A stretch of DNA of 64,000 nucleotides from the NCBI GenBank assembly GCA_034359265.1, contig CP136896.1, positions 23,033,501 to 23,097,500 of the forward strand, read 5' to 3'. Below, one piece after another: positions 32,916-43,679 of the stretch. The stretch is from Canna indica. Its lineage: Eukaryota; Streptophyta; Magnoliopsida; Zingiberales; Cannaceae. How positions within the stretch are numbered: position 1 is the first letter of the stretch; every line of letters begins with the position of its first letter. A program made the translations under genes and the position numbers. Under the pieces are notes generated by a model, which had not been told where the DNA came from, ran no database searches, and saw only the letters and a program-made list of their open reading frames with translations.

Positions 32916-34989
32916 CCCTAATCCCCTCTCTAATTCTTTCCTCTCTCTCGAATCCTGTAGCAACGGCGGCTGGCGGGGGAGCGTGACGTGCGGCGGCTGT
33001 GAGAAGGTTCCAATCGGAGTTCGGAGGAGTTTTCCGGTAGGATTCTGGTCCTCATTTATCTTTCGTCTTTTGTGTAGGGTTTTTTGTCGATCGGTAATGC
33101 GGAAGTTATTTTATAGTTTCTCGTGATTTGATGAGTTCTTCCTTATTGAAATTTTGGAATCTATCGAATCGAATTTTGTTCGTTGTTGCTTCCGTCGGCG
33201 AACTGCTTGCAGTCCGAGCAAACGGCGATGTTGGAGACCTGATCGGCCTTGTCGATCCACTGTCGCCAAGTGCGCCACTGCTGGGCGCGTCATCGCCCTG
33301 TGCGATGTCGCGAGTCGCCGTGCGCGACTTCACGAGTCGCCGTACGAGACTTTGCGAGTCGCCGAGCGCGACTTCGCGCGAGGGGCGCGATCGCCCCGGT
33401 TCTGGCATCGTCGCCCCTGGCCTTCCTTGTCGTCCATCCGTAGGGCTGCGGTGAGGCACAACGCCGATCGTTGGTGGATCACCACCACCGATCAATCGAT
33501 CATGGTGTTGTTCCAATCTCGCTGCTCGGTGCATTCGGAGGCAGGGGCAGCAGGATGGAGGCGGTGGCGATAGTAGGAGGCGTCGATCGGCGGAATACCC
33601 TCGTCGATCGGCGATAGCGCCGTCCAGTTCGTCGCCCGCTCGATTTCTGGCGGTGGCGACGGCGGAAATGGGGGAAGGTGCAGTAAGACTAGTTTAAGGT
33701 CGGGAAGATGAAGAGTAGAATATATATATCAATGTTATTTTGTGGTATCAGTGATATGTTGTGATTTAACTCAGTAGCAGTGTTATATATTATGATATAT
33801 GATAAGTTATTTTTATATTATTGTAATTAGTATCACTGCAGTGTAACGATGACTTATGAATTATATCACTGTTACAAATATTGTAGCAGAGATTTATTTA
33901 AATAATATTTTGGAATATAGTTGATATCAAAAATATTATTTTGAGGCTTTATAGAAGGTCAAAATAATCATATTATATATGAATTTGTACCTACTCGGCG
34001 CCCCGAATTCATTGGTGGGGTCAGTTTCGCCGTTCAGCTTTCAGATGTTGAAATCAGTGGGTCTTTATCGTCTCGTTTTGCGTGCCGAGTTGGAAAATAT
34101 TATTTTATTCATTTTTGTGATTTCTACCCGAGTTGTTCTGTTGTTGTAGTTGTTGTCAGGGTGAATCTCATTCTAGATCGATTGTTACCCTATGTCAAAA
34201 TATATCTTGTTGTTCTTTTCCGTTGAAAATTGATATCTACTGCCGTTGGAGCTCTTTATACATATTTTGTTGATACATGTTGCCAGCATGATATTTTTAT
34301 ATGCATATTAGTTGAGAATGCTAGTATAGACGTAGCATGACTTATGCTGTTGTTTAGATATTTAATTCATACATGATGACATGACTACTAGCATTATATT
34401 AGTTGAGTTGTAGTTGAGTAGTTGTTGACATGATGCATAGTTGACCTACTGTTGGGCGATAGCCCTGGACACTGTTGATATATTGCCCAAGGTGTAGGGC
34501 AAGTGACACCGGTGATCACCTATTTTCCACACGGGGTGCGTGTGCAGCGTCGAGGTGTTAGACGTTGGCGAACTACCATTTTTGGATAGTCGCATCTCTA
34601 GCTAGAGCGGGCTTGAGGTGCCACTCTCGGGGTGCGAGAGTGCGGGGGAAACCCAATGTCCACTACGCTCTTGATTGGGTCTATGACCATATATTCATGT
34701 AGGTAATAGTTGACATAGTTGACATACTTGATTGGTGTAGGTGCATTAAATAAATTATTGAATAATATCTTTCGGCGTATTCATAGCATCATAGCATCTT
34801 GTTGCAATCCTACTCAGCCTTCTACTGATGTTTGTTGTTTTTGCCTCAGATCCTCAGGTATGACGGCATTTCCTTATGGGGTAGCTAGAGTTTTGGAGGA
34901 GGAGACGTCTTCTGCACAATATTTAGTTTTCTATTTTACTAGTTGAACTATTCACTCTATTCACTTTTGGACTGATTAGACTCTTTGGC

Positions 34990-35203
34990 GGCAGAGGTAA
35001 AAATTCTGAAATCAACAAAGGCTTCTAGTCCTAAAGATCTTGCAGATTCTATTGACAACCTGACCAAAGATCTACAAAAGCTGAAGATTGGAGAAGCCTC
35101 CGAGAAGACAAAAGTCATCCCCAGACAACAAGGCCAACTCTTTGTCTTTAAAGATCCCAAAGTAATTTTCGAACAAGAAAAGCAAAGGGCCACACAAAAA
35201 TGA
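34990..35203 (+). pseudogene. Badnavirus ORF2 (virion-associated protein), 3' part
   Basis: An open frame of about 70 codons with no native start, cut at the insertion junction. Composition is Lys-rich with an amphipathic heptad-like middle (SIDNLTKDLQKLKI) and ends in a basic tail. Family members have about 110-130 residues, so the N-terminal part is missing. Its TGA stop overlaps the next ATG by ATGA, the badnavirus arrangement. The identification rests on this overlap and on the following ORF. Confidence 0.72.
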
Positions 35204-35571
35204 CTTCTGCAACAAGAACATCCACAAGGGCGGAAGTTCTAGCGCCAAGACCTTCAATATCTGGCGGAGACAACAGACAGCCTACTATAGACGACCAAAT
35301 CCGAAGCTATCGTCTAAGTAATAGACTACGACATGAGATGCAACGACGTGTAGCCACATCTCACAGAAGAACAGGTTTCAGACGAAGTCTGGAATCACAG
35401 CTAAACCCTGAAGCTGAGCTCTCTATATCCCAATATCAAAGAGCACAGCAGGTTCCAGCTGAGACATTATATCAAGCCGGTTGGTCTGAACGAAACCACC
35501 GAGTTTACCAACACTACTCGGATGAACGAATACTGGTTACAGAGGGCGCACAAGCACAAATGGGAGTCTGA
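35200..35571 (+). pseudogene. Badnavirus ORF3 polyprotein, N-terminal end
   Basis: An open frame of 123 codons starting at the ATG that overlaps the ORF2 stop. It carries the conserved N-terminal pattern of badnavirus polyproteins: a Ser/Thr/Arg-rich start, IDDQIRSYR, an Arg-rich middle, LNPEAELSIS and HRVYQHYSDERILVTE. It stops at 35569, far short of the roughly 1700-2000 residues of complete ORF3, so movement, coat, protease and RT domains are not here. The break is a deletion that joins to intergenic-like sequence. Confidence 0.82.
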
Positions 35572-35573
35572 TG

Positions 35574-36000
35574 CACTGAACATAGTAACCCATCACATCA
35601 AGAACCTTGAGCAATGTCACAAGATGATCAGTAGCACCCGACAGAGTATCACCTATTTTGTCTAAAGAGCTAGCTCAAGTACAATAATTGAAGCGCTGAG
35701 TCGGTACCAGGATAAGACCGAACATTTCTGTCGATATCATCTTAGCTGTAAAGTGTGTATTATTGGTGTGTATTATTGTACGAAGGAATCTCTTTTGTAA
35801 AAGCAAATAATTAAGTGGTCGATGGGGCCCAGTGAGCACCCGCACTCAATTATTTTGCTTCTTCATGAAGCTTCCTTAATGTCTATTTAAGTGAAGCGTC
35901 CAAGGGTTGCAGAACACACTGGAGAACCCAGCAGTTCTACTTCTCTACTAGTGAATTAATCCTTCAAGTGTTTGAGTGTTTCAAGCTTTCATATTAATCA
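35574..36000 (+). promoter_or_regulatory. Probable badnavirus intergenic/promoter region
   Basis: No convincing open frame. A TATA-like box TATTTAAG at 35884-35891 stands after TCTTCATGAAGCTTCC, and the following 100 bases are unstructured leader-like sequence. In badnaviruses the single promoter is located after ORF3 and before ORF1, so this placement after a truncated ORF3 fits. I find no tRNA-Met primer site in this piece, which keeps the call tentative. Confidence 0.45.
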
Positions 36001-36355
36001 AAGCTTTCAGTCTGAACTTTTCATCCATTGCCTCATATTGTTCCCGCGTCTTTAACGGCCAGCGAACTTTGTGAGAAGCACGCATCCGCGCACACATCTC
36101 TCTTGCTATCCTCGCACACATCTCTCTTTCTCAATTACGCAAGGAGCTATATCCCGAACATGGGAACTCTCTTAGGACCTTTATATTTGAAGACAGGTCA
36201 TTACATCGATAAATTGCTCTGTGCCTTCAAAACATTTATCCATCTTGTAAAGGGAATCTTGAATTTATTATCTTCAATAGACATAAATCCATTTTTCAGC
36301 TTCTTGCTTGCTATCTGTTGCGAGTTGACACCATTGATAAGAATAGGATAGGCGC
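36000..36355 (-). pseudogene. Inverted viral-like coding fragment
   Basis: On the minus strand two open stretches are seen: about 36352-36228 (ILINGVNSQQIASKKLKNG, then KFKIPFTRW, stop) and about 36090-36000 (ASHKVRWPLKTREQYEAMDE, stop after about 15 more residues). They fall inside the insertion absent from the 5' LTR. They may come from another part of the virus polyprotein, joined in reverse; I cannot place them in a domain with confidence. Confidence 0.4.
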
Positions 36356-36548
36356 TTGAGACTTTGAGATTCATTTGTTCATATGGACTGTTAAATTTTC
36401 ATTATTTATTTCCTTGTTGAACAATTGCCTTAGAATCTGGTTGTAATTTAAAGTTCAGTCCACCTATTATGTTGTTGTTCTGTTGCTAGTTGCACTCCTC
36501 CCAGGTGAGGTCCCTTATCTAGGGATAAGCTTGGGCGGGGTGTAACAT

Positions 36549-36850
36549 ATAGTAACTATGGTTGATTGATTTCTTGTCTACGTTTTCACTGTTATCCTCT
36601 TCCCTTTCACTGTCATCCTCTTCCCATATGTATCAGTATCACTATCTGCCTCTTCCCATCTTGGATATATATACCTTAAATAGTTAATGGTTGATTGATT
36701 TCTTGTCTATGTTTTCTGTCCGCCTCTTCTCATCCTGGATATATATACCTTAAATAGTTAATGGTTGATTGATTTCTTGTCTATGTTTTCACTGTCTGCC
36801 TCTTCCCATATATATCAGTATCACTATCCGCCTCTTCCTATCAGTATCAA
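36549..36850 (+). repeat. Tandem repeat of about 75 bp in the hAT-type host
   Basis: Three to four copies of a unit containing CCGCCTCTTCCCATC, GGATATATATACCTTAAATAG and TGGTTGATTGATTTCTTG. The gypsy element inserted in the TATATATAC of one unit, since the same phrase stands at 25926-25936. Confidence 0.75.
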
Positions 36851-37421
36851 TGTCTATGCTTCATGTCTATATTTTTAGTTTATGGTTGATCAATTTCTCA
36901 TTTGCTTAACTGTTGATATATTTGCTTAATTGATTTACAATTATCAATAAAATTGGTTGGCTGGTTGCTCTTTCACATATTCTCTTTTGGTATGTGTACA
37001 GATTTATTATCATTAGAACTGGTGCATTTTCATTTTTATCATGCTATGTAAGAGTTAATTTTGTTACCTCACGATGGTTAGTCAACTTATTTTGAAAACT
37101 GTTGATGTTTAAATGAGCACTTGATATTGTTTTTAGCTTTTTACCTATAAGATTGGCAAAGAGAAATTTGGAAGCAAAATAAAATCCACTGTAAGCTTCA
37201 AATATGCATTTCTATTAGAAATTAATATGTTAAAAAAATTTATTGGTTAACCAGTAATTATTAGTTAACCGAACCAAAAAAATCGAAATCGAAATGACGG
37301 TTAACCGAAGTTAATGGGACTAATTTGCAGTTAATATTTTTGAAAAACCAAAGTTAATGAACCGGTTTTTTGAATTGCTAATGGACCGGTTAACCGCTCC
37401 ATGCTCACCCCTAACGAAAAT

Positions 37422-38320
37422 GAACTTAACCTCTTAATTATTCAAACTCGAAGTCACCCTCCATAAGTACGAAAGGAAGGGCATTGTTCTATCCTAATTA
37501 GCAAGTCGATAGAATGCACGATAAAATGCTGGAGTCATCTTACCCCCTTGCTTAGGAATAAGTAAAATTTATCGATTAACTAAAGAAACTGATTAACTGA
37601 CTGAACCGAAATCGAATTAATTGAACTAATTTGTCCAATTGGTTTTCGGTTTGGTTAACGGTTAAACATTTAGAGTTTTTTTTATTTTCGGTTCGGTTTA
37701 GTTAATTTACCAAATTAATGGAAGCATAGTTTAAGTTAATAAAAATAAATAATTATATCAAATAAGATAGTTTGGTAAAGTGGTTAAGAGGGAAAACTTG
37801 AATTCTCATTGTCCAAGTTCAAATTTTGATGTGGTATGATATTCACTTTATTTTACAACATAATATTTTTCGTTTAGAAGGTTCAATTAACCCCGAACCA
37901 AACTAAATTTTTTCAATTAATTCAGTTAACCGACAAATTCAATTCGGTAAACGGTTAATGGAAAATTACACATTTCGGTTCGGGTGGACCGATGCTCATC
38001 CCCACCCTCGCTATTTTAAATTTTTAAGGGCGACATTTCATGTTGCGCAGCGATTTTTGAAATTTTTAGAATTAAAAATAAATTTCAAAGCATGCATCAT
38101 GTAATTAAAATCATACCAATTAACTCTAATTGTCAAAAAAAAAGTTGACAATTTATCTCGAAGTTTAAGTTAGAACTCTTGCAACGGACTCCTTAAGGTG
38201 CTAGAAAACCAAAAAGGAGGTTCATCTTCCTTGTGGAAGCACCAAAGGGGATGATAAGGCCAATTTTACAAAGATGGGAGGAGGGGTTCAGCTTCCTCTT
38301 CTCTTCCTTGGGGTTAGAGT
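37422..38320. repeat. Second degenerate hAT-type MITE with SINE-like insert
   Basis: From about 37570 to 38010 the same GGTTAAC/CGGTTCGG subterminal motifs recur in inverted halves and end in GATGCTCATCCCCACC, close to the neighbour's terminus. The left end is too decayed to fix. At 37770-37860 a Pol III-like pair (TTTGGTAAAGTGGTTAAGAG and AGTTCAAATTTTG) suggests a nested SINE. The remainder to 38320 has no recognisable feature. Confidence 0.45.
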
Positions 38321-39004
38321 TGTTGGCTTAAGATTTTCAACCTTGGTCTTAATCTCGGTTTTGATGATAACAAATATGGAACTAATGTTTCATTGAGAAA
38401 TCTTTCAGGTTCTAAGTCGGTTAGCGCTCGACGTCCTCGATCGGAAATATTAAAGAAATCGGGAAATCGAAAGGTCATTGGTCGTCGCGCTCGGATTATT
38501 CGGGAAGTTAGAGTTTAGGTTTAGGGTGTCTAGATAAATTATAAATCCTCATGATGATGCAAAGAAATCCAAAAACCAATCCCGAATCCCAAAACAAGAA
38601 AACTTGGAAACCGCCCTAAATTCACTAAGCCTAGGGAGCTCCTTGGAGGGCCATATGACCTAGATAGTTTCCTAACATAAAAAATGACGGTAATTGTTCC
38701 TTGGATTAAAACTAGATAACGTGGTATTTTTTAAGAATTTTTGGAAGCCTTTAGCCTATCTATATTTGACCCGAAAGATTAAAAAAATTTCGTTTTTCGA
38801 ATATTTGTACTAGACCCCAAAAACTAGATTTTGATTTTAAGGATTTTGATTTTTTAGATATTTTTATTGAATTCAAATGGGGGGTAATCCTTATATAACA
38901 TTTATGTTTTAAAGTTATTAACTTCAAATTAATAAATATTATATAAGTAGACTTAGCGAAGACGGAATAAAAAAACGAACAAACAAAGCCTAACCAAACT
39001 GCCC

Positions 39005-39310
39005 AGTCTAGGTTCGATTGTCCGGTCGATCGACCGAATGGTGTAAAAAATCGGCAGTAGCCTATTTCGATCGACCGGTCGGTCGACCGAAGCTAGTGAA
39101 AAAATGGTAAAAGGCTAATTCGATCAACCGGTCGATCGTTCGACCGAGGCCAAAAACTGGCAGTGAATGCGTCGATCGACCGATCGGTCAATCGGATTGC
39201 AGATCGCTAAAGTTGCTACTCATTCGGTTGACCCATCGATCGATCGAACAGAGCGATTAAAGCCAGTAGTGGCTGGGCGGTCGATCGGTCGGTCGACCGA
39301 CGATCGATCG
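39005..39310 (+). repeat. Palindromic TCGA/GATC array in LTR C U3
   Basis: About six units spaced roughly 54 bp, each containing a palindrome such as CCGGTCGATCGACCG or CGATCGACCGGTCGGTCG separated by unlike spacer. It ends about 70 bp before the TATA box. The LTRs at 10303 and 5753 have shorter versions of the array, and the one at 53543 lacks it. Confidence 0.85.
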
Positions 39311-39379
39311 ACAAACGATCGAATAGCGGAAACAACTAGCTAGTTTTCCGCCCGTTGAGCAGCCGTTCTGTTAAGGGGT

Positions 39380-39387
39380 TATAAATA
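39380..39387 (+). promoter_or_regulatory. TATA box of solo LTR C
   Basis: TATAAATA, same context as in the 3' LTR copy at 11170. Confidence 0.6.
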
Positions 39388-40140
39388 CCCTTCACCTATG
39401 TTCTTTAAGCCTACTTAACAATTGATCCAAGCCTCAATTGAGACAATTCTTGATCATTCTAAAGCTTTTCTTGAGCCATCCTTTTGATAACCCTAGTTTC
39501 CAAGATACATCCTTGATCTTGCCTTTATTCTTTGAACGATTCATCATTGAGGCATCAAGAGGAACTAGGACTTGTGTTTGGAGCTAAGTATTTGTTGTAT
39601 TATTTATTTGCTCCATTACTTGTGTATTTTTGTGATTTATTTCATTGTATTTGAACGTGTAAGAAGACCTAGTGTTAGGTCTTGTAATTGAGTGGTATCC
39701 TTGGTGTAGAAGGTGTAAAGCCACTTGTGCAAACGTAGTTTACTAGGATTAGTTCTTGTTGTCCTTAGGATTGAGGTGGGAGAGTGCTCTCGGTAGGAAG
39801 GTGGAGACTTCCGGGTATGGAAGTGCCTTTGGTGTGAGAGCGGAGACTCTCCGGTGAAATCGTCCTCGTTGTAAAGGAAACAAGATAATCTCGTAAAACT
39901 AGTTTGGAAATCCTAAGCGAGGTGCTTTGGTAGTGGAGTAGGCATTGGGGCCGAACCACTATAAATACTTGTGTTAGCATTGATAGTTTGTTTGTGTTTA
40001 TTACTTCATATTTATTGCTTCCGCTTGCTATAAATATTGTGCTTAGCCTAACTAATCAAGAAACGATTAAAATCGGAATTAGACGAAAAGTTTAGTAAAC
40101 ACACTATTCACCCCCCTTTAGTGTGCCATTTCACCCAACA

Positions 40141-40914
40141 AGGGTTGCTTCTTTTCCGAAGAAGGCTCTTGGACTCACCAAGCAAGAGGAAGAAAGGAGT
40201 AGGGCCAACGACACCCCTAGAGAAAAGTGAGGTTGACGACTAGCTTAAGTTGGTAGCATACAAGAGCGGGAGAGGGTAGCAACATAAGGGTTGAGAGAAT
40301 CTAATATGAGCAATTTTCTGATTGCTCTTTTATTGTCTTTCATAATTCACTTTAGTGAATTTTTCAAATTGATCCATAGTCTTTTATAGTTTAAGGAATA
40401 AGAATATATAAGAATTATTCAATAAAAAATAATAGAAAAAATGAACAATGTCCTTATTGACTATATTGAACATTGTTTAAATTACAATATATTATATAAT
40501 AATTACTTGTAGCGAATGCTAGCCTAATGACAATATGGACTAGTGCAAAATATTTTTTAAAATAGTGTATTAATTTTTGGACTGGACTAGAATTAATGAT
40601 CCCGATCGGACCAGACCTAGCAACGACCCACAATTTGCCTTAAGCAAAACCAAACAGGCCCCGCCCGGGGGCTTCACCCAGCTACGTTCCTGGACTAGAT
40701 TCGAGTCAGATCGAATGGCTCCACCCTGAATCCCACCCGGTCATACATGGATATGCACGTCTTTCCTTATCACGAAGGATACGCCATTACAAGCCCACCA
40801 TATCCGGGATCAGCCTCGACCCATTCTGAGCAACATCCCCACATGATTACCGGGTGGAGTCATCGTCTCCACCTACAATAAATACAGACACTCCGACACC
40901 AGCCCATCATTGCC
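40141..40914. other. Spacer before Tat-like gag
   Basis: No gene seen. 40141-40560 shows no similarity to other parts of the window. From about 40600 the GC content rises and leads into the gag region; CTCCAACACCAGCCCATCATTGCCTTGAAG is present twice (40886-40916 and 40926-40956 approximately), a small tandem duplication. Confidence 0.45.
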
Positions 40915-41960
40915 TTGAAGAGAGACGCTCCAACACCAGCCCATCATTGCCTTGAAGAGCCCCAATGTCGAGTAAACAATTTGGAGGCTGAAAACCAATG
41001 GCTAACAACCCGAATCAATATGCTGACACGGTCTCATGGACAACTCTCGACTGACCACGAGCGCTGCCGCTCAGAGCATGGAGAAAGCAATCACTCCGGG
41101 AAGAGGAGACCGGTCCCCGTCCTTCACGATGAGGTATCTAGCACCCTCCATCCAGGAAAAGACGAGGATCCTAAAGCTAGAAAGGTTGGGGTTGCCCTTA
41201 CTATAGACATAGGACCCTTTCGCCGAACGCATCATGGCCACCCGCCTCCCTTCAAGAAGTAAATTGCCTACCACCCTGACACCGTACGATGGCACAGGTG
41301 AGCCCACGCTGCACCTGATGACGTTCAGGACCATGATACTCTATCATTCCTTTCCAACTATCCTGCACTCTACAAAGCCTTTCCAACTTTCTTGGAAAAA
41401 ATCACTTAGTTGTGGTTTGCCTTCCTCCCGCCGGGATCTATTCATTCCTTCAAGGACCTCTTCCATGTCTTCCTCAACCGGTTCATCATATCGTGGGTCT
41501 ATCACATGATGGAGGTTGCCCTCCATTATGTCAGGCAGGGGCAACATGAGCCCCTAAGAGAATACATGAGCAGATTCTAGGCCATAGCGGTCGAAATCTC
41601 CAACCTCGACCCACGAGTCGAATTCTAATCCATCAGACTCGGGTTAAAGCCTGGACTCTTTGCTGGCCAGATCGCCTTGACGGAGCCTAAGGACATGGCT
41701 GAGTTCTGGGATAAAACCGTCAACTTCATAAAGATCGAAGAACTCTGAGAAGCTAAAAGGATCGACTAGCAGAATCTCAAGATTGCCGTAGAAAAACCCG
41801 AAAGGACAAATGGAAAAAGTGAAGACTGCAACTACCATCACAACAGGAAGATGAGGTCGTCACCTCGCCTACGTACTCAATATGAGAAGTACACGCCTCT
41901 CAACACCCCGAGAGAGACTATCCTACGAGAGGTCTTTGCTTCCAAATCATTTATTCGATG
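40915..41960 (+). pseudogene. Tat-like gypsy gag fragment, plus strand
   Basis: A coiled-coil N-terminal part (LEAENQWLTTRINMLTRS) is followed by the gag core in shifting frames: LPTTLTPYDGTGEPTLHLMTF, then WFAFLPPGSIHSFKDLFHVF, then ALHYVRQGQHEPLREYMSRF with a TAG straight after (CAG in relatives), then RLGLKPGLFAGQIA, and a tail with EKYTPLNTPRETILREV. At least two frameshifts and several stops. The zinc-knuckle end is missing because at about 41960 the sequence switches to related DNA in the opposite orientation. Gag would form the particle. The minus-strand copy at 48689-52584 is the same family. Confidence 0.8.
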
Positions 41961-42413
41961 GTGGGACTTTTTAGGGGGAGGATGGGCTGGTGCTGAAGAG
42001 TCGCGCCTTGCTGTTTCAGCGTTACCAGGCTGCGGTTGATCCTCGTCGTCGGGTCATTGCCATTGGCTTGCGGTGGCAGTCGCTTGGCTCCGGGTTCCAA
42101 CCATTGTGGGGGAGGTAAGCTTTATCGGCCCTACGGTGGGCGCAAATATTCATGCCTGAGGATCGGAGTAATATGGTTCGGTTCGGTGTCTCTCCTGGTC
42201 AGGTTCAATGCCGACAGGGGGAGGGGGGACCTACAAAAGATACTCCGATGCTCAAGTTAGTGGGACTTGAAGGTGGACGTAATGAAACTGGAACTTAGGT
42301 TACCTAGAGAGTGTCGTGTATGTATTTATTGCATTTGGGGGCGATGTCGCCGCCTGGTAATCTCGTGGGAATGTTGCTTAGAATGGGTCGAGACTGATCC
42401 TGTAGATGGTGGG
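41961..42413 (-). mobile_element. Tat-like element 5' region, minus orientation
   Basis: Closely matches 55990-56430 (shared phrases include CAATCATTGTGGGG, TCTCCTGGTCA, GGTAATCTCGTGGGAATGTTGCT and AGAATGGGTC). In the second copy it lies upstream of a minus-strand gag start, so it is the leader or LTR of this family. Here it abuts a plus-strand gag, indicating an inversion or a junction of two elements. A family A solo LTR begins at 42414. Confidence 0.6.
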
Positions 42414-43008
42414 TATCATGCCTTGTTTCACAAGGACACGTGATCGGCCAGGATATGTGGACGTACCCCGAAGCCTTACCAATGCAGACACACAACATGC
42501 ACATAATGTATGGAACATATGTGATAACCAGAAATCCATATGCATAAATGAAAAGTATACAAATATAACATTAGACTCCAAGGTTCACACTTAAAGCAAA
42601 TACAGGTTCATAATGCATGAAATGTATAGAATCTACAGCTCGACTACGACTCAACTAGACCCGATATGAGATCTGCAGTACAAGCTTGCTCCATCATGTC
42701 CTCTGAGTAATACCTCACCGGTCAGGATCCGCAAAACAACATGAAGGAAAGTGGTGAGTTCCAAAGGAACCCAATAAGTGGCCCTATCGAGTCCTCCACA
42801 TAAATCCCAAGCATAAAATAGTAAACATAATACAAGTGAATGAAATTGTTGAATTAAAATAGCATGATAAGTAAGGATTTCATTTGTAAACTTATGCTCA
42901 AACAATCCCGTCACTCGACCTGAAACGGCCCAACAGAAACCTCAGCACTTATTTGGCCTATGAGGGCCCACATCAACAACCCAGCCCAATGAGGCCCAAA
43001 TCATATAC

Positions 43009-43185
43009 ATGGCCATAAGGCCCAAACAATGTACTCAGCCATAAGGTCCATTCAATGTACTCAACCACAAGGCCCAATCAATGTACTCGTCCACAAGGCA
43101 CAATCAATGTACTCGACCATAAGGCCCAATCGATAAAGGCCCAATCGATGTACTCGGCCATAAGGCCCAATCAATGTACTCGACC
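43009..43185. repeat. Tandem repeat of about 26 bp in LTR A
   Basis: About seven copies of CCATAAGGCCCAATCAATGT plus ACTCGA, with single-base differences. Confidence 0.85.
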
Positions 43186-43679
43186 CGATGAACTAGGATG
43201 GCCTACTAGTTTCGTCACCCACTCTGGTTGGGAAAAGCCCTCCAACCAAGCCACTCGGGTCCATCATCAGCGTGGCTCACTAACGGAACTCTCGACCCAT
43301 AACTCGCCACTCGGGTCCATCGTCAGTGTGGCTTACTAACGGCAACTCTCGACCCGTATCCAATCTCACCGAGTTGGGACCAACCTTATCGACTAGTACA
43401 CTTCTCAGACTGGCCATCACCCAAACACAAGCACAACCACAATCAATGCTTAGTGTACATAAAGATGAATAAACAATCCTCGGGTGATCTTATCGTTTTG
43501 CCGACTACTCGGGTACACACACGCGTGTCCCAACCCGACCGTCTATCGACTCAAATATCTCAACTCTAGTCCATCACACAGGTTTCTACTTCTGTATGAA
43601 TACCTTAAGTTTTATCATGTACATCTAAGCTCAGTATGCATATATATGTAAGATCTAGACTTATGTATGAAAACGGATA

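Larger units (their letters stand above)
34990..36355 (+). mobile_element. Endogenous badnavirus fragment (rearranged)
   Basis: An insertion unique to the 3' LTR of gypsy B. It contains, in order, the 3' part of badnavirus ORF2, the 5' part of ORF3 in the ATGA-overlap arrangement, a stretch with a TATA-like box resembling the intergenic promoter region, and a piece whose open frames lie on the opposite strand. No target duplication is evident; the junctions look like end joining. Badnaviruses do not need integration to replicate, and such copies arise by illegitimate recombination. It lacks most of the genome, including reverse transcriptase, and cannot be infectious by itself. Confidence 0.8.
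25937..36547 (+). mobile_element. Ty3/gypsy element, family B, with two LTRs
   Basis: 5' LTR 25937-28291, tRNA-Met primer site, gag, protease, RT, RNase H, integrase with a chromodomain-like tail, polypurine tract, 3' LTR 32829-36547. Flanking bases TATAC and TATAG match at four of five. The domain order PR-RT-RH-IN and the chromodomain-like C-terminus place it with chromoviruses, most like Tekay/Del. Coding lesions in every region and scattered LTR differences show it is not recent. It has a badnavirus insertion in the 3' LTR. Confidence 0.92.
32829..36547 (+). mobile_element. 3' LTR of gypsy B, carrying a viral insertion
   Basis: Collinear with the 5' LTR up to ACTCTTTGGC at about 34989 and again from GAGACTTTGAGATTC at about 36356 to the terminal TGTAACA. 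The 1.36 kb in between has no counterpart in the 5' LTR and is the badnavirus segment. Confidence 0.92.
25422..37413. mobile_element. Non-autonomous hAT-type element hosting a gypsy element
   Basis: Ends are TAGGGGTGAGC and, reversed, TAGGGGTGAGC, flanked by a perfect 8-bp duplication ACGAAAAT (25414-25421 and 37414-37421). The subterminal parts are rich in GGTTAACCG and CGGTTCGG motifs in both orientations. Without the inserted gypsy element the host is about 1.4 kb and has no transposase. Region 36549-36850 contains a tandem repeat of about 75 bp (CTCTTCCCATC, GGATATATATACC, GGTTGATTGATTTCTTG). Confidence 0.88.
38321..40140 (+). mobile_element. Solo LTR, copia family C, plus orientation
   Basis: TGTTGGCTTAAGATTTTC to CATTTCACCCAACA, 1820 bp, flanked by AGAGT and AGGGT (four of five bases match). 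It is the longest family C LTR here because of an expanded palindromic repeat array (39005-39310). A TATA box is at 39380. No internal region is attached. Confidence 0.92.

Noticed and set aside
35522..35662. Alternative frame after the end of badnavirus ORF3 (NEYWLQRAHKHKWESD)
   Set aside because: It overlaps ORF3 in a different frame and I could not match it to a badnavirus ORF1 or any other protein; left unassigned.
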